Shown piece by piece: positions 26,956-36,158 of a stretch of 64,000 nt of DNA (position 1 is the first letter of the stretch; every line of letters starts with the position of its first letter). The notes under the pieces were generated by a model that saw only the letters and a program-made list of their open reading frames with translations, did not search any database and was not told where the DNA came from. The translations under genes were made by a program, and so were the position numbers. The stretch covers positions 248,001 to 312,000 of the forward strand of contig NZ_UYZY01000005.1 of NCBI RefSeq assembly GCF_900626075.1. Reading direction: 5' to 3'. The DNA comes from Clostridium transplantifaecale. Its GTDB lineage: Bacteria > Bacillota > Clostridia > Lachnospirales > Lachnospiraceae.

Positions 26956-27969
26956 ATGACGAATAGAACAAAGATGAGATATGGTATTTCATTTGCCTTT
27001 CTGGCAGCCCTTTTGTGCATTCTGCTTCTGTGGAACATAGGCTCGGGCAGCGTCGGCCTGTCCGTGCGGGAAATATGCAAAATCCTGTTTTGGAAAACGG
27101 GGGAGGATACAGCTTATCATATTGTATGGGATATCCGTCTGCCGCGCATTCTGGCGGCCGTGATACTGGGGGGCGGGCTTTCGGTATCCGGATTTCTGCT
27201 GCAGACATTTTTCGCAAACCCGATCGCAGGCCCGTTTGTGCTCGGCATCTCTTCCGGTGCAAAGTTAGCGGTATCATTGATGATGATCACGATGCTGGGA
27301 AAGGGGATTGCCGTGGGCTCGGCGGTCATGATCCTGGCGGCATTTGCAGGAGCCATGATTTCCATGGGGCTTATCCTTCTGATCTCCGGAAGGGTGAAAA
27401 AGATGTCCATGCTTGTTATCTGCGGGGTTATGATAGGTTATATCTGTTCCGCCGTAACCGATTTTGCCGTGACATTTGCGGATGACGCCAATATCGTCAA
27501 CCTCCACAACTGGTCGATGGGCAGCTTTTCCGGGATGTCCTGGGAAAATATCAGAGTAATGACTGCGGTGATTTTTGCATCGTTTATCCTCGTTTTTCTG
27601 ATGGCCAAACCAATCGGCGCGTATCAGATGGGAGAGGTTTACGCACAGAATATGGGAGTGAATATCCGTTTGTTCCGGGTGGCTCTCATCCTGCTGTCCA
27701 GTATTTTATCGGCCTGTGTCACCGCCTTTGCGGGTCCTGTCTCCTTCGTCGGGATTGCAGTGCCTCACCTGGTGAAGAGCCTGTTTAAAACGGCAAAGCC
27801 GATTCTTATCATACCGGGGTGCTTTCTCGGAGGAGCGGTGTTTTGCCTGTTCTGTGATCTGATTGCCAGGACGGTATTTGCCCCCACCGAGCTTAGCATC
27901 AGTTCCGTTACGGCCGTCTTCGGCGCACCGATTGTCATTTATATGATGGTAAGAAAAAGTATACGGTAA
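26956..27969 (+). CDS. FecCD/BtuC-type ABC permease
   Basis: A 337-residue integral membrane protein with about ten hydrophobic helices. The family core is clear: WDIRLPRILAAVILGGGLSVSG, LLQTFFANPIAGPFVLGISSGA (the NPLA-x-P-x-x-LG region that contacts the ATPase), and VGIAVPHLVKSL near the C-terminus. It forms the channel for a large chelate such as cobalamin or haem. ATG follows a weak AGGAG. It lies between the binding-protein gene and the ATPase gene, only 12 bases from the latter. Confidence 0.9.
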   Translation: MTNRTKMRYGISFAFLAALLCILLLWNIGSGSVGLSVREICKILFWKTGEDTAYHIVWDIRLPRILAAVILGGGLSVSGFLLQTFFANPIAGPFVLGISSGAKLAVSLMMITMLGKGIAVGSAVMILAAFAGAMISMGLILLISGRVKKMSMLVICGVMIGYICSAVTDFAVTFADDANIVNLHNWSMGSFSGMSWENIRVMTAVIFASFILVFLMAKPIGAYQMGEVYAQNMGVNIRLFRVALILLSSILSACVTAFAGPVSFVGIAVPHLVKSLFKTAKPILIIPGCFLGGAVFCLFCDLIARTVFAPTELSISSVTAVFGAPIVIYMMVRKSIR

Positions 27970-27981
27970 GGAGGGATTTTC

Positions 27982-29085
27982 GTGGCAGAGGATTATATTT
28001 ACACCGATCACATGGCTGTGGGATATGGAAAAGTCCCTCTGATTAAAGAGATTGAAATCCATGTAAAACAGGGGGAGATTGTTACCCTGATTGGCCCGAA
28101 CGGAGCGGGAAAGTCTACGATTTTAAAAAGCATTATCCGGCAGCTGGGACTGATTGGCGGAACTGTTTTTCTGGACGGCTTATCCATGCACGGTATGCCG
28201 GAAAAGGAAATCGCGAAGCGGATGTCTGTCCTGATGACGGAGCGGATCCAACCCGAACTTATGACATGTGAAGATGTGGTGGCTACAGGCCGATACCCCT
28301 ATACCGGCCGTCTGGGAATCCTTTCCGGCGCAGACAGGGAAAAAGTCCGGGAGTCCATGGAGCTTGTCCATGCCCGGGAGCTGGCCGGGCAGGATTTTAC
28401 GGAGGTCAGTGACGGCCAGAGGCAGAGGATTCTCCTTGCCCGCGCGATCTGCCAGGAACCGAAAGTCATCGTACTGGATGAACCGACATCATTTCTGGAT
28501 ATCCGCCACAAGCTGGAACTTTTGACCATTCTTAAAAACTTGGTGCGCGATAAAAATGTGGCGGTCCTCATGTCGCTCCATGAATTGGATTTAGCACAGA
28601 AGCTCTCTGATTATGTTGTCTGTGTCAATGAAAATTCCATCGAACGCTGCGGAACGCCGGAAGAAATCTTCACCACCACCTACATTACAAAACTTTATAA
28701 AATCACGAAGGGCAGCTATCATGCGGAGCTTGGCTGCCTTGAGATGGAGCCGGTGGGAGGCAGGCCTCAGGTATTTGTCATAGGTGGAAACGGGAGCGGA
28801 ATTCCTGTTTACAGGCGGCTGCAGCGAAAGGGGATCTCCTTTGCGGCCGGAATCCTTGGAGAGAATGACATCGATTACCCGGTGGCAAAGGCATTGGCGG
28901 CGGAGGTGATTTCCGAGGCTCCGTTTGAAATGATCAGGGAGGACACGTATAGCAGGGCGGCGGAAGTCCTTGATTCCTGCAGTCAGGTCATCTGCTGCCT
29001 GTCGGAATTTGGGCCGGTCAATGAAAAAAACCGCGCTCTGGCAGAACGCGGAAAGGACAGACGAATCAGCGCTGATTTTATTTGA
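27982..29085 (+). CDS. FecE/BtuD-type ABC ATPase with C-terminal extension
   Basis: A 367-residue ATPase powering the preceding permease. Walker A is GPNGAGKST (38-46) and Walker B VIVLDEP (162-168), with the switch histidine in LMSLHELD. The signature is VSDGQRQR (142-149), where most relatives have LSGGE/Q; the central Ser-Asp-Gly departs from Ser-Gly-Gly. After residue 255 comes an extra 110-residue domain (VFVIGGNGSGIPVYRRLQRKG, FAAGILGENDIDYPVAKALA) with an alpha/beta, nucleotide-binding look, probably a regulatory addition. Translation starts at GTG, seven bases after AAGGAGGG. It is the last gene of the cobalamin operon; the following 250 bases hold no gene. Confidence 0.88.
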   Translation: MAEDYIYTDHMAVGYGKVPLIKEIEIHVKQGEIVTLIGPNGAGKSTILKSIIRQLGLIGGTVFLDGLSMHGMPEKEIAKRMSVLMTERIQPELMTCEDVVATGRYPYTGRLGILSGADREKVRESMELVHARELAGQDFTEVSDGQRQRILLARAICQEPKVIVLDEPTSFLDIRHKLELLTILKNLVRDKNVAVLMSLHELDLAQKLSDYVVCVNENSIERCGTPEEIFTTTYITKLYKITKGSYHAELGCLEMEPVGGRPQVFVIGGNGSGIPVYRRLQRKGISFAAGILGENDIDYPVAKALAAEVISEAPFEMIREDTYSRAAEVLDSCSQVICCLSEFGPVNEKNRALAERGKDRRISADFI

Positions 29086-29339
29086 GGAAGATGATGCGTC
29101 CTCATCTTTGGTCTCAACTGTTGTTACTGTTCCAAACACTTCTATGAGGTATCGTAAACGAGTTGAATATTTAATCTGCCGATGTTAAAATAATAGATAT
29201 AGGATGCCGGATTGCTGGAAAAGCGCAGGATGGTTCTTTTGTATTATGTTTTGGATACGTCAGGCCGGTATAGGGACGAAGTGCCCGGGCGGCCTGCAAT
29301 AACAGACAGGTAAGCGGAAGACGACAAGGAGGCATAGCG

Positions 29340-29873
29340 ATGAAAATTGTAGTTTTAAACGGCAGCCCGCGCAAGGGTGGAAATACGGAACTGATGGTGG
29401 ATTCTTTTATAAAAGGAGCGTCGGAGCAGGGGCATGAGGTACATAAGGTAAATCTGGGGGAGAAAAAGGTGGCCCCATGCCTGGCCTGTGAATACTGTTT
29501 CTCCCATGACGGAGTCTGTATTCAGAAGGATGACATGAAAGAAGTGTTGGAGCTGACGGACGGCGCAGATATGATTGTATTTGCTTCTCCAATCTACTGG
29601 TTTACGGTGAGCGCACAGTTAAAGGCGGCTATCGACAGACTCTATGCGAGAGCCAGAAAAGGATTTACAATCCGCTATGCAGCCCTGATGCTGGATTCCA
29701 TGTCAGACGGGGTATACAAGTCAGCTATCGATGCATATGAGGACACCTGCAATTATCTCGGCTGGAAGAGCAAAGGGATTCTGACCGTTCCGGGAATGAG
29801 CGCCAAGGGCGCTATGAAAGATTCCAGAGGGGCTGAGAAAGCCTATGAGCTGGGCAAGGGACTAATAGGATGA
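29340..29873 (+). CDS. NADPH-dependent FMN reductase / iron-sulfur flavoprotein
   Basis: A 177-residue flavodoxin-fold protein. The FMN phosphate loop is NGSPRKGGNTE (8-17), and the flavin-binding FASPIYWFTVSAQLKAAIDR follows. A cysteine cluster (Cys47, Cys50, Cys53, Cys60 in APCLACEYCFSHDGVC) matches the compact motif of iron-sulfur flavoproteins of anaerobes, which shuttle electrons from ferredoxin to oxidants. The alternative is a general NAD(P)H quinone-type reductase. AAGGAGG precedes the ATG. It is monocistronic as far as can be seen. Confidence 0.85.
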   Translation: MKIVVLNGSPRKGGNTELMVDSFIKGASEQGHEVHKVNLGEKKVAPCLACEYCFSHDGVCIQKDDMKEVLELTDGADMIVFASPIYWFTVSAQLKAAIDRLYARARKGFTIRYAALMLDSMSDGVYKSAIDAYEDTCNYLGWKSKGILTVPGMSAKGAMKDSRGAEKAYELGKGLIG

Positions 29874-30265
29874 GAATGAGGCTGCTGCCTGGATGGTGGG
29901 AGCAAGCATTTCTGAGGATATTCTGAAAGTGAAAGAAAAGATCAGGAAAAAGACGGTATCTGTTCCGGCCGGGAGTGATGTCAGAGGCTCCTTGCCGGAT
30001 GACGGATGCTGTTTTTTTGTGGGGAAAATCAGAGCATGGAGCAAAAGTCGGTGGAAAAGAATCTCCGCCATGAAAACGTAAGAATAGATTAATTAATATT
30101 CAATAAGTGAAAAGACAGAATATGGTAAAATTAACTTTATAATTATCAGATATATAACCGGAGTACAGGAAATGCAGGAAACAGACAGTGGGATTAATGA
30201 AAAATAGCGTCATCGTCCTCATTGATCCCGTCATTTCTTTTTAAGAGGAATTAAGGAGGTTTTTT

Positions 30266-31879
30266 ATGAAAAAGGGGAAAATAGCAGCGCTTGCGGTAAT
30301 TTTATGCCTGTCTTCTACTGGTGTTTTGTCCGGCTGCAGCGGTTCGGGGAAAGACAGTGGGGAGCATAATTCTGAAGCTCCGGCAGATCAGAGAGAAAAT
30401 ACGGCAGAGAGTGAGGATGTAGAACGGAGAAACGCGGAGGATGGCAGGGAGAAGGACGGAGCCGAAGCAGACGCGGAAGTGGTGAAAGGATTTCAGATTG
30501 TGGACGGCTACGGGATATGTGAACCCGGCAGTCCGGCTTTTTACCAGTTATCGCGCAGTGAGGATGCCGGGGGAGGCGTCTGTTTTGAGGTAGATAACGG
30601 GATGGCAACACTCAGGCTGTTTGGCGCGGTGCGCCAGGGACAGAGTATGACGGTGAAATTTGAGATTACCGACTATTCCGTGAAAGTACTGCCAGAGGAA
30701 GAGACGAAAAAGATCAGGGAGCAGGAAAAGGAAAACCGGGAGAAGCAGGAGCGGGGAGAATCCGTGGAATGGGACTGGAGTTACATCTGCCTGGACGAGG
30801 AGAAGGGAATTTACGGAAGAAGTGACTTTGAGACAAAAATATTTGAGAATAAAAAACCGGGACTTTATACGGGGAATGCCAGAATTTACGGAAACGGGAT
30901 GCAGACGGGCGGGACGACGTTCACGACGGGAGCTTCGGGAACCGAGTATGAAAAATTTTTTGAGGACGGAGCGCTGACGAAACTCTGTGTCAAGAGTGTT
31001 GAGGACGGCGGCTTCACAACCAAGGAGCCGGACGGATTATATAAACTCGAGGTAGAGGGATTCGATGAACCGCTTGTATTTGCTTTTGAAAAGGCGCCTG
31101 AATACCAGACTCTCGAGGAGATAGACGGGATAACCACACAGGACGGATTCCACGTTTTCGCTGTGGGAAAGGAAGAGGAAGGCAAACTTAAGGTGACGGT
31201 GAATACCTATTCGGAGGATGGATTCCGTCTTCAGCCGGGAAAGGCACAAATCAGAGTCGTGCCGGAGCCGGAAAAGAATAGGCAGGAAGAGGCTGTAATG
31301 GTTAATGCAGACAGGGTGCGTTATGCGTCTGTGAAAGAAAATTACCAGGGCGTAAAAGCAGGAAGTTATACGGAGTATACGTGCAAACTGCCGGAGGGCG
31401 TAACGCCCCGGTCGGCAGAATTTGTTCCGGAAGCGATGATTGCTGCCTCCGAGGAAGTTTCACCGGTAATCAAAGTGGAAATTCCTGAAAAGGAGATAGA
31501 GATTGAACAGAAAGTAGAATTCAGGGACTCTGTAATTACTCTCACGGCGGTGCATAAAACGGAGGAAAAACAAGAGATTGGAGTAGATGAAAACGGAGAA
31601 AAGGTGACGAAACCCATAGTTCGAATTGATGCAACGGCAAGTTCCACTAATCCGGCTCTGGAATTTTATATGGTTAGCGGCTTCACGGGAGAAGAGACGG
31701 AACGTAACATGTATTTTAACGGCGGCCTTACCCCGCTCTTGAAGGATGAGGAAAACGGCGTCGGGCTGGAGGGCTTCAATATCGCATATGAAGAGGGCGG
31801 CAGTGAGGTGACATTCCAGCTGGCATCCCCCTACTATAAACTGGTAAAGAAACTGGAAATTCCGGTCCGGCTGCAATAA
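30266..31879 (+). CDS. Large exported lipoprotein, unknown function
   Basis: A 537-residue protein with signal peptide and lipobox LSGC (Cys24), followed by about 50 acidic, low-complexity residues. The mature part is rich in predicted beta strands with a charged helical insert near residue 150-175 (many Glu/Lys/Arg). I do not recognise a domain; the spacing of strands suggests two or three immunoglobulin-like modules. No signature catalytic residues stand out. AAGGAGG lies seven bases before the ATG. It stands alone, with 166 gene-free bases before the hflK gene. Confidence 0.6.
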   Translation: MKKGKIAALAVILCLSSTGVLSGCSGSGKDSGEHNSEAPADQRENTAESEDVERRNAEDGREKDGAEADAEVVKGFQIVDGYGICEPGSPAFYQLSRSEDAGGGVCFEVDNGMATLRLFGAVRQGQSMTVKFEITDYSVKVLPEEETKKIREQEKENREKQERGESVEWDWSYICLDEEKGIYGRSDFETKIFENKKPGLYTGNARIYGNGMQTGGTTFTTGASGTEYEKFFEDGALTKLCVKSVEDGGFTTKEPDGLYKLEVEGFDEPLVFAFEKAPEYQTLEEIDGITTQDGFHVFAVGKEEEGKLKVTVNTYSEDGFRLQPGKAQIRVVPEPEKNRQEEAVMVNADRVRYASVKENYQGVKAGSYTEYTCKLPEGVTPRSAEFVPEAMIAASEEVSPVIKVEIPEKEIEIEQKVEFRDSVITLTAVHKTEEKQEIGVDENGEKVTKPIVRIDATASSTNPALEFYMVSGFTGEETERNMYFNGGLTPLLKDEENGVGLEGFNIAYEEGGSEVTFQLASPYYKLVKKLEIPVRLQ

Positions 31880-32045
31880 AAATACAGTAAAGTAAAAATA
31901 TGTGTTAAGAAAGCGCTAAAAATGTAATTGCAATAGACGGGGGAAAAGGATAGAATAGAAGAGTGCACCAAAAAGAAAAGACGACAGGAAATTCAACAGA
32001 GGAAATGTGCTGTTAGGCATCAGACAGAAGAACAGGAGAGTGAAA

Positions 32046-33188
32046 ATGTATACAAACAGAAATCCTTTTGGCGGAAACCAATTCGGAAACCAAAATCCGT
32101 TTGAAGATTTACTGAAGAAGAAAAACAAGGAAAAGGAGCCTGAAACCTTCGACAGTAACGGAAAGAAGATCAGGAAAAAACCTCCGTATAAGAAAATGCT
32201 GGGGGTGGTTTTTCTCTTTTTCGTAATTATTGCAGGTATTAATTCCTACTATATGCTGGACGAGGACAATTACGCGGTTGTCACAACCCTGGGAAATCCT
32301 CAGGCAGTATCCAAGGCGGGACTTCATTTTAAGATACCGTTCATCCAGAACGTCAAGATGGTTTCCAAGGTCATTACGGGTATGCCTATCGGCTACAGCC
32401 TTGAGACAGGGCAGTCCATTGACGAAGAATCGGTTATGATTACAAAGGATTTTAACTTTGTAAATACAGATTTCTATCTGGAATACATGGTGAACGATCC
32501 TGTTAAATATCTTTATGCGTCCCAGGACCCGGAGGCGACACTTAAGATGCTCGCCCAGTCTTATATCCGTGACACGGTGGGAGTATACAATGTGGATGAT
32601 GTCATCACCACGGGAAAGGCTGCAATCCAGTCGGAAATCAAGGAAAAGCTGACCAACCGGATGATAGAGGAGGATATCGGACTCTCGGTTGTAAATATCA
32701 CGATACAGGATGGATTTCCGCCGACAGAAGAAGTTCTGAGCGCCTTTAAAAACGTGGAGAATGCAAAGCAGGGTAAGGAAACTGCCATCAATAACGCCAA
32801 CAAGGACAGAAATGAGAAGATTCCTCAGGCGGAAGCCGAGTGCGACCAGATCATCAAGAACGCCGAGGCGGAAAAACAGTCCAGAATTAACGAGGCGCAG
32901 GGCCAGGTATCACGTTTTGAGCAGATGTATGCGGAGTACAGCAAATATCCTCTGATCACAAAGCAGAGAATGTTCTATGAGACGATGGAAGACGTTCTGC
33001 CGAGCCTGAAGGTCTATATCGTGGATGAAAGCGGGACGCAGAAGATGCTTCCGCTGGACAGTTTCATGAATGTCCCTCCGGCTCAGTCAGGCACGGTCAA
33101 TCAGCCCGGCCAGACGGCCTCATCTTCGCAGAAGGCAGCTGAAGGTGATGCACAGCAGAAACCGCAGAACACAGAGCAGGACAATTAA
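32046..33188 (+). CDS. hflK: HflK, prohibitin-type modulator of FtsH protease
   Basis: A 380-residue SPFH-domain membrane protein. An Asn/Phe/Gly-rich head (1-20) and basic region precede one membrane helix (51-68). The band-7 domain starts with NYAVVTTLGNPQAVSKAGLHFKIPF-like sequence, split here as NYAVVTTLGNP and AGLHFKIPFIQ, and is followed by a long Ala/Glu coiled coil (about 245-285) and a Gln/Pro/Ser-rich tail. In other bacteria HflK and HflC form a cage around FtsH that limits degradation of membrane proteins. ATG at 32046 is chosen because AGGAGAG precedes it; an upstream in-frame start has no site. The hflC gene follows after 11 bases. Confidence 0.88.
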   Translation: MYTNRNPFGGNQFGNQNPFEDLLKKKNKEKEPETFDSNGKKIRKKPPYKKMLGVVFLFFVIIAGINSYYMLDEDNYAVVTTLGNPQAVSKAGLHFKIPFIQNVKMVSKVITGMPIGYSLETGQSIDEESVMITKDFNFVNTDFYLEYMVNDPVKYLYASQDPEATLKMLAQSYIRDTVGVYNVDDVITTGKAAIQSEIKEKLTNRMIEEDIGLSVVNITIQDGFPPTEEVLSAFKNVENAKQGKETAINNANKDRNEKIPQAEAECDQIIKNAEAEKQSRINEAQGQVSRFEQMYAEYSKYPLITKQRMFYETMEDVLPSLKVYIVDESGTQKMLPLDSFMNVPPAQSGTVNQPGQTASSSQKAAEGDAQQKPQNTEQDN

Positions 33189-33199
33189 GGAGGACTCAA

Positions 33200-34072
33200 A
33201 TGAAACGAACAGGGAATAAGGTGATCGGTGTTTTTATAGCATTGGCGGCGGTTGTAATTCTGGCCTCTTCCATTGTTGTGACATACCCGAATGAATATAA
33301 ATTAATTAAGCAGTTCGGCGAGATTGTCAACGTCATTGAGACGCCGGGAGTATCTCTCAAAATACCGTTTATACAGGAGAGCGCTTCCGTGCCGAAGGAA
33401 CTTCAGATTTATGATATCCCGAAATCCGACGTAATCACAAGAGAAAAGAAGAGCATGATTGCCGATGCATTCGTACTCTGGAAAATTTCTGACCCGGTGC
33501 TGTTTACAAGGCATTTGAACGGTCAGATTGCCCAGGCGCAGTCGAGAATTGCAGCTTCGGTTTTCTCCTCGATGAAATCTGTTATCTCCAATATGGATCA
33601 GGCCGAGATTATTGAGAACAGAAACGGCAAACTGGCCCTTGATATAAACTCCAATATCAGCAGTTCGCTGGACGGCTACGGCATCACCGTGCTGGCCGTG
33701 GAGACAAAATCCCTGGACATGCCGGATGACAATAAACAGGCGGTTTATGACCGTATGATTTCAGAACGTAACAATATCGCGGCCTCCTATTCGGCCCAGG
33801 GTAATTCCTCTGCCCAGATGATTAAAAATAACACGACAAAAGAAGTATCCGTTATGAAGTCAGAGGCCAGGGCAGAGGCGGAAAAGATTAAGGCGGAGGG
33901 TGAGGCCCAGTACATGCAGATCCTCTCCAACGCGTATAATGATTCCAGCAAGGCGGATTTCTACAATTTTGTCCGCTCACTGGATGCGGCGAAAGCGGCT
34001 CTGAAGAACGGCAATAATACGCTGATTCTCGATAAGAGCTCGCCGATTACACAGATTTTTTACGGGTATTGA
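33200..34072 (+). CDS. hflC: HflC, partner of HflK
   Basis: A 290-residue SPFH protein with an N-terminal membrane anchor (9-27) and band-7 domain (TYPNEYKLIKQFGEIVNVIE, GVSLKIPFIQ). The IAASVFSSMKSVISN and SERNNIAASYSAQGNSSA segments and the Ala/Glu-rich coiled coil (SEARAEAEKIKAEGEAQ) match HflC. AAGGAGG precedes the ATG, and the gene follows hflK closely, so they form a two-gene operon making the hetero-oligomeric complex. The protein ends with a hydrophobic patch typical of the family. Confidence 0.88.
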   Translation: MKRTGNKVIGVFIALAAVVILASSIVVTYPNEYKLIKQFGEIVNVIETPGVSLKIPFIQESASVPKELQIYDIPKSDVITREKKSMIADAFVLWKISDPVLFTRHLNGQIAQAQSRIAASVFSSMKSVISNMDQAEIIENRNGKLALDINSNISSSLDGYGITVLAVETKSLDMPDDNKQAVYDRMISERNNIAASYSAQGNSSAQMIKNNTTKEVSVMKSEARAEAEKIKAEGEAQYMQILSNAYNDSSKADFYNFVRSLDAAKAALKNGNNTLILDKSSPITQIFYGY

Positions 34073-34121
34073 TTTGAATGATTTAAACACAATCATATAA
34101 AGAATTCAGGAGGTGCATAAC

Positions 34122-34325
34122 ATGCCGCATATCGCAATTACAATGTATCCGGGCAGGGACCACGACACCAAGGCTGCCCTGGCAGAAAAAATGAGGACAG
34201 CTATTGCCGGTGAACTGGGAATCAGTGAATCGGTGGTTTCCGTATCCATTCAGGATATCGAAAAAGAGAACTGGGATAAGGAAATGGAGAAGATACCGGA
34301 CGAGGCCATGTTTATCAGAGTCTGA
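34122..34325 (+). CDS. 4-oxalocrotonate tautomerase-like small enzyme
   Basis: A 67-residue tautomerase-superfamily protein. The catalytic residue is the proline exposed after removal of Met1 (MPHIAITMYPGRD), so ATG at 34122, spaced seven bases from AGGAGG, must be the true start; a GTG nine bases upstream would bury the proline. Compact length and the GISESVVSVSIQDI strand support a hexameric 4-OT-like fold. The substrate is unknown; such orphan tautomerases often have promiscuous activity. Confidence 0.83.
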   Translation: MPHIAITMYPGRDHDTKAALAEKMRTAIAGELGISESVVSVSIQDIEKENWDKEMEKIPDEAMFIRV

Positions 34326-34444
34326 TACCGGCGCCGGAAGAAAGAATCTGAAATTATGTTCTTGAAAAAAAGAATAACTTGTGGTATTCTGATAGCAATT
34401 TCAAAATACAAACACAGTTATTTGCCACCGGGTAAATAATTCAG

Positions 34445-34497
34445 TGTCTGAACACACTCCGTTAGGTCTAAGCAGGAGTGGGTTCAGACATTTTTTA
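34445..34497 (+). terminator. Terminator downstream of the tautomerase gene
   Basis: TGTCTGAAC (34445-34453) pairs with GTTCAGACA (34482-34490), strengthened by an internal ACTCC/GGAGT stem, and is followed by six T. The gap 34326-34664 holds only this terminator and the repeat element that follows. Confidence 0.85.
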
Positions 34498-34634
34498 TAT
34501 CACAGGAAAGTATTCCTATGATATAAAAAGCCCTCCGGGCAGGATCGCACTGCGGCGGAGAGGAATCATGCCGCTAAAGCGACCCGCCGCAGGCGGAGAA
34601 TCCCGCAGGCGGGATTCTTTATATCACAGGAAAG
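34494..34634. repeat. Hairpin-rich repeat element A, bounded by 17-bp direct repeats
   Basis: TTTATATCACAGGAAAG occurs at 34494-34510 and again at 34618-34634. The left copy also forms a hairpin with TTCCTATGATATAAA just inside. Two GC-rich hairpins lie in the core: CCGCC-GCA-GGCGG (34584-34596) and GAATCCCGC-AG-GCGGGATTC (34598-34617). The core word AAGCGACCCGCCGCAGGCGGAG is nearly repeated in element B at 45949-46047. The layout is that of a small non-coding mobile or REP-like repeat. The second hairpin plus TTTAT might also act as a terminator. Confidence 0.6.
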
Positions 34635-34664
34635 AGCAGGGAAAGGGCAGGGAGGAGCAGAGTG

Positions 34665-36071
34665 ATGTCACACACAGAAGCAATAAAAAATAAGCGCAGC
34701 CGCAGCGGCGGTAATGGAGGAGAGAGTGTACCGGCTCTGTTTGCACGGTATGTGAGCCTGAATGTGATGGGAATGATAGGATTGTCCTGTTATATACTGG
34801 CCGATACTTTTTTTGTTTCCAAGGCGCTCGGGGCGGCGGGACTTGCATCCCTGAATCTGGCAATTTCCGTATACAGTATCATCAGCGCGGCCGGGCTGAT
34901 GTTCGGCATTGGAGGGGCGACACGTTTTGCCATCTTAAAGACACAGGGGGAGGAGGAAGAGGCCAACCGTGTCTTTACATGGACTGCAGCGATGGGACTT
35001 TTTGCAGGCCTGTTATTTGCATTTCTGGGAGTGTTCTTTGCCGGCCATATTGCCGTCTGGCTGGGGGCAAACAGCGAGACGCATGAAATGACGGCCACCT
35101 ACCTGAGGGTTATCCTGTGCTTTGCACCCTGTTTTATCCTGAATAACGTCGTTCTGGCATTTGTCCGCAATGACAGGAATCCGGCCCTGTCCATGGCGGC
35201 GATGCTGACCGGGAGTATAGGAAATGTAATTCTGGATTACCTGTTTATGTTTCCGCTTTCCATGGGGATATTCGGAGCTGCTTTCGCGACCGGGCTGGCG
35301 CCTGTCATGAGCCTGGGAGTGCTTTCGCTTCACTTTGTAAAGAAAAGAAATACATTCCATCCGGCGGCGGTGCGGCCGGAACTGAGAAGAAGCGGAGCCG
35401 TTCTGATGCCTGGGCTGTCCTCCTTTATTACCGAGGTATCTTCGGGGATTGTATTGATTGTATTTAACCTCGTTATTTTAAATCTGGCGGGTAATACCGG
35501 AGTTGCGGCATATGGGATTGTAGCTAATCTGGCTTTGGTCGTGATTGCCGTGTTTACCGGTATCGCACAGGGAATTCAGCCGCTGGCCAGCACCGGATAC
35601 GGCAGGGGAGACGGAAGGATGCTTTGGCAGGTTGTCCGGTATGCCGTCGGTCTGGCGGTCTTTCTTGCGGTTGCGGGCTATCTCATTGTCTGCCTGTTTA
35701 CGGATCCAATCGTCCATATCTTTAACAGTGAGGGGAACCGGGAGCTGGTAGCGATTGCAAAGACCGGAATCAGGCTGTACTTCACGGGCTTTTTATTTGC
35801 CGGGATCAATATCCTGGCCGCCGCGTTCCTGAGCGCCGTTATGAGGCCGAAACTGGCCTTTATTATCTCGGTCACAAGGGGCGGCGCGGTTATTATTCCT
35901 CTCGTACTTCTGCTTTCCCTGGCGTTTGGCATGGAGGGCGTGTGGCTTTCGTTTACCCTTTCGGAATTTATCACCTGCCTGCTCTCTGTGGGCGGAGTGA
36001 TTAAATGCGGGGCGGAGCTGTTCGGTAAAAGTGAAATTTCCTATGGAAATGAGGCACAAAATACGGTATAA
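34665..36071 (+). CDS. MATE-family multidrug efflux transporter
   Basis: A 468-residue membrane protein with twelve hydrophobic segments in two related halves, which exports drugs or metabolites using a sodium or proton gradient. Family features include LSCYILADTFFVSKALGAAG, LNLAISVYSIISAAGLMFGIGG and the second-half counterpart GIAQGIQPLASTGYGRGD. ATG at 34665 follows GGGAGGAG; a GTG immediately before it is a possible alternative. It may be co-transcribed with the DUF1275 gene, 87 bases downstream. The drug spectrum cannot be predicted. Confidence 0.9.
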   Translation: MSHTEAIKNKRSRSGGNGGESVPALFARYVSLNVMGMIGLSCYILADTFFVSKALGAAGLASLNLAISVYSIISAAGLMFGIGGATRFAILKTQGEEEEANRVFTWTAAMGLFAGLLFAFLGVFFAGHIAVWLGANSETHEMTATYLRVILCFAPCFILNNVVLAFVRNDRNPALSMAAMLTGSIGNVILDYLFMFPLSMGIFGAAFATGLAPVMSLGVLSLHFVKKRNTFHPAAVRPELRRSGAVLMPGLSSFITEVSSGIVLIVFNLVILNLAGNTGVAAYGIVANLALVVIAVFTGIAQGIQPLASTGYGRGDGRMLWQVVRYAVGLAVFLAVAGYLIVCLFTDPIVHIFNSEGNRELVAIAKTGIRLYFTGFLFAGINILAAAFLSAVMRPKLAFIISVTRGGAVIIPLVLLLSLAFGMEGVWLSFTLSEFITCLLSVGGVIKCGAELFGKSEISYGNEAQNTV

Positions 36072-36158
36072 TTTGCCTGGATGAAGATGGCGGCGGTTTT
36101 GGCCGTCATCGCAGAAAATGCTTCTGACAGAGAGGCGGAGGGCGAAAGGAAGAGTGAG

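Noticed and set aside
29893..30081. 62-codon open frame after the flavoprotein gene
   Set aside because: No ribosome-binding site, no domain and biased composition; most likely non-coding.
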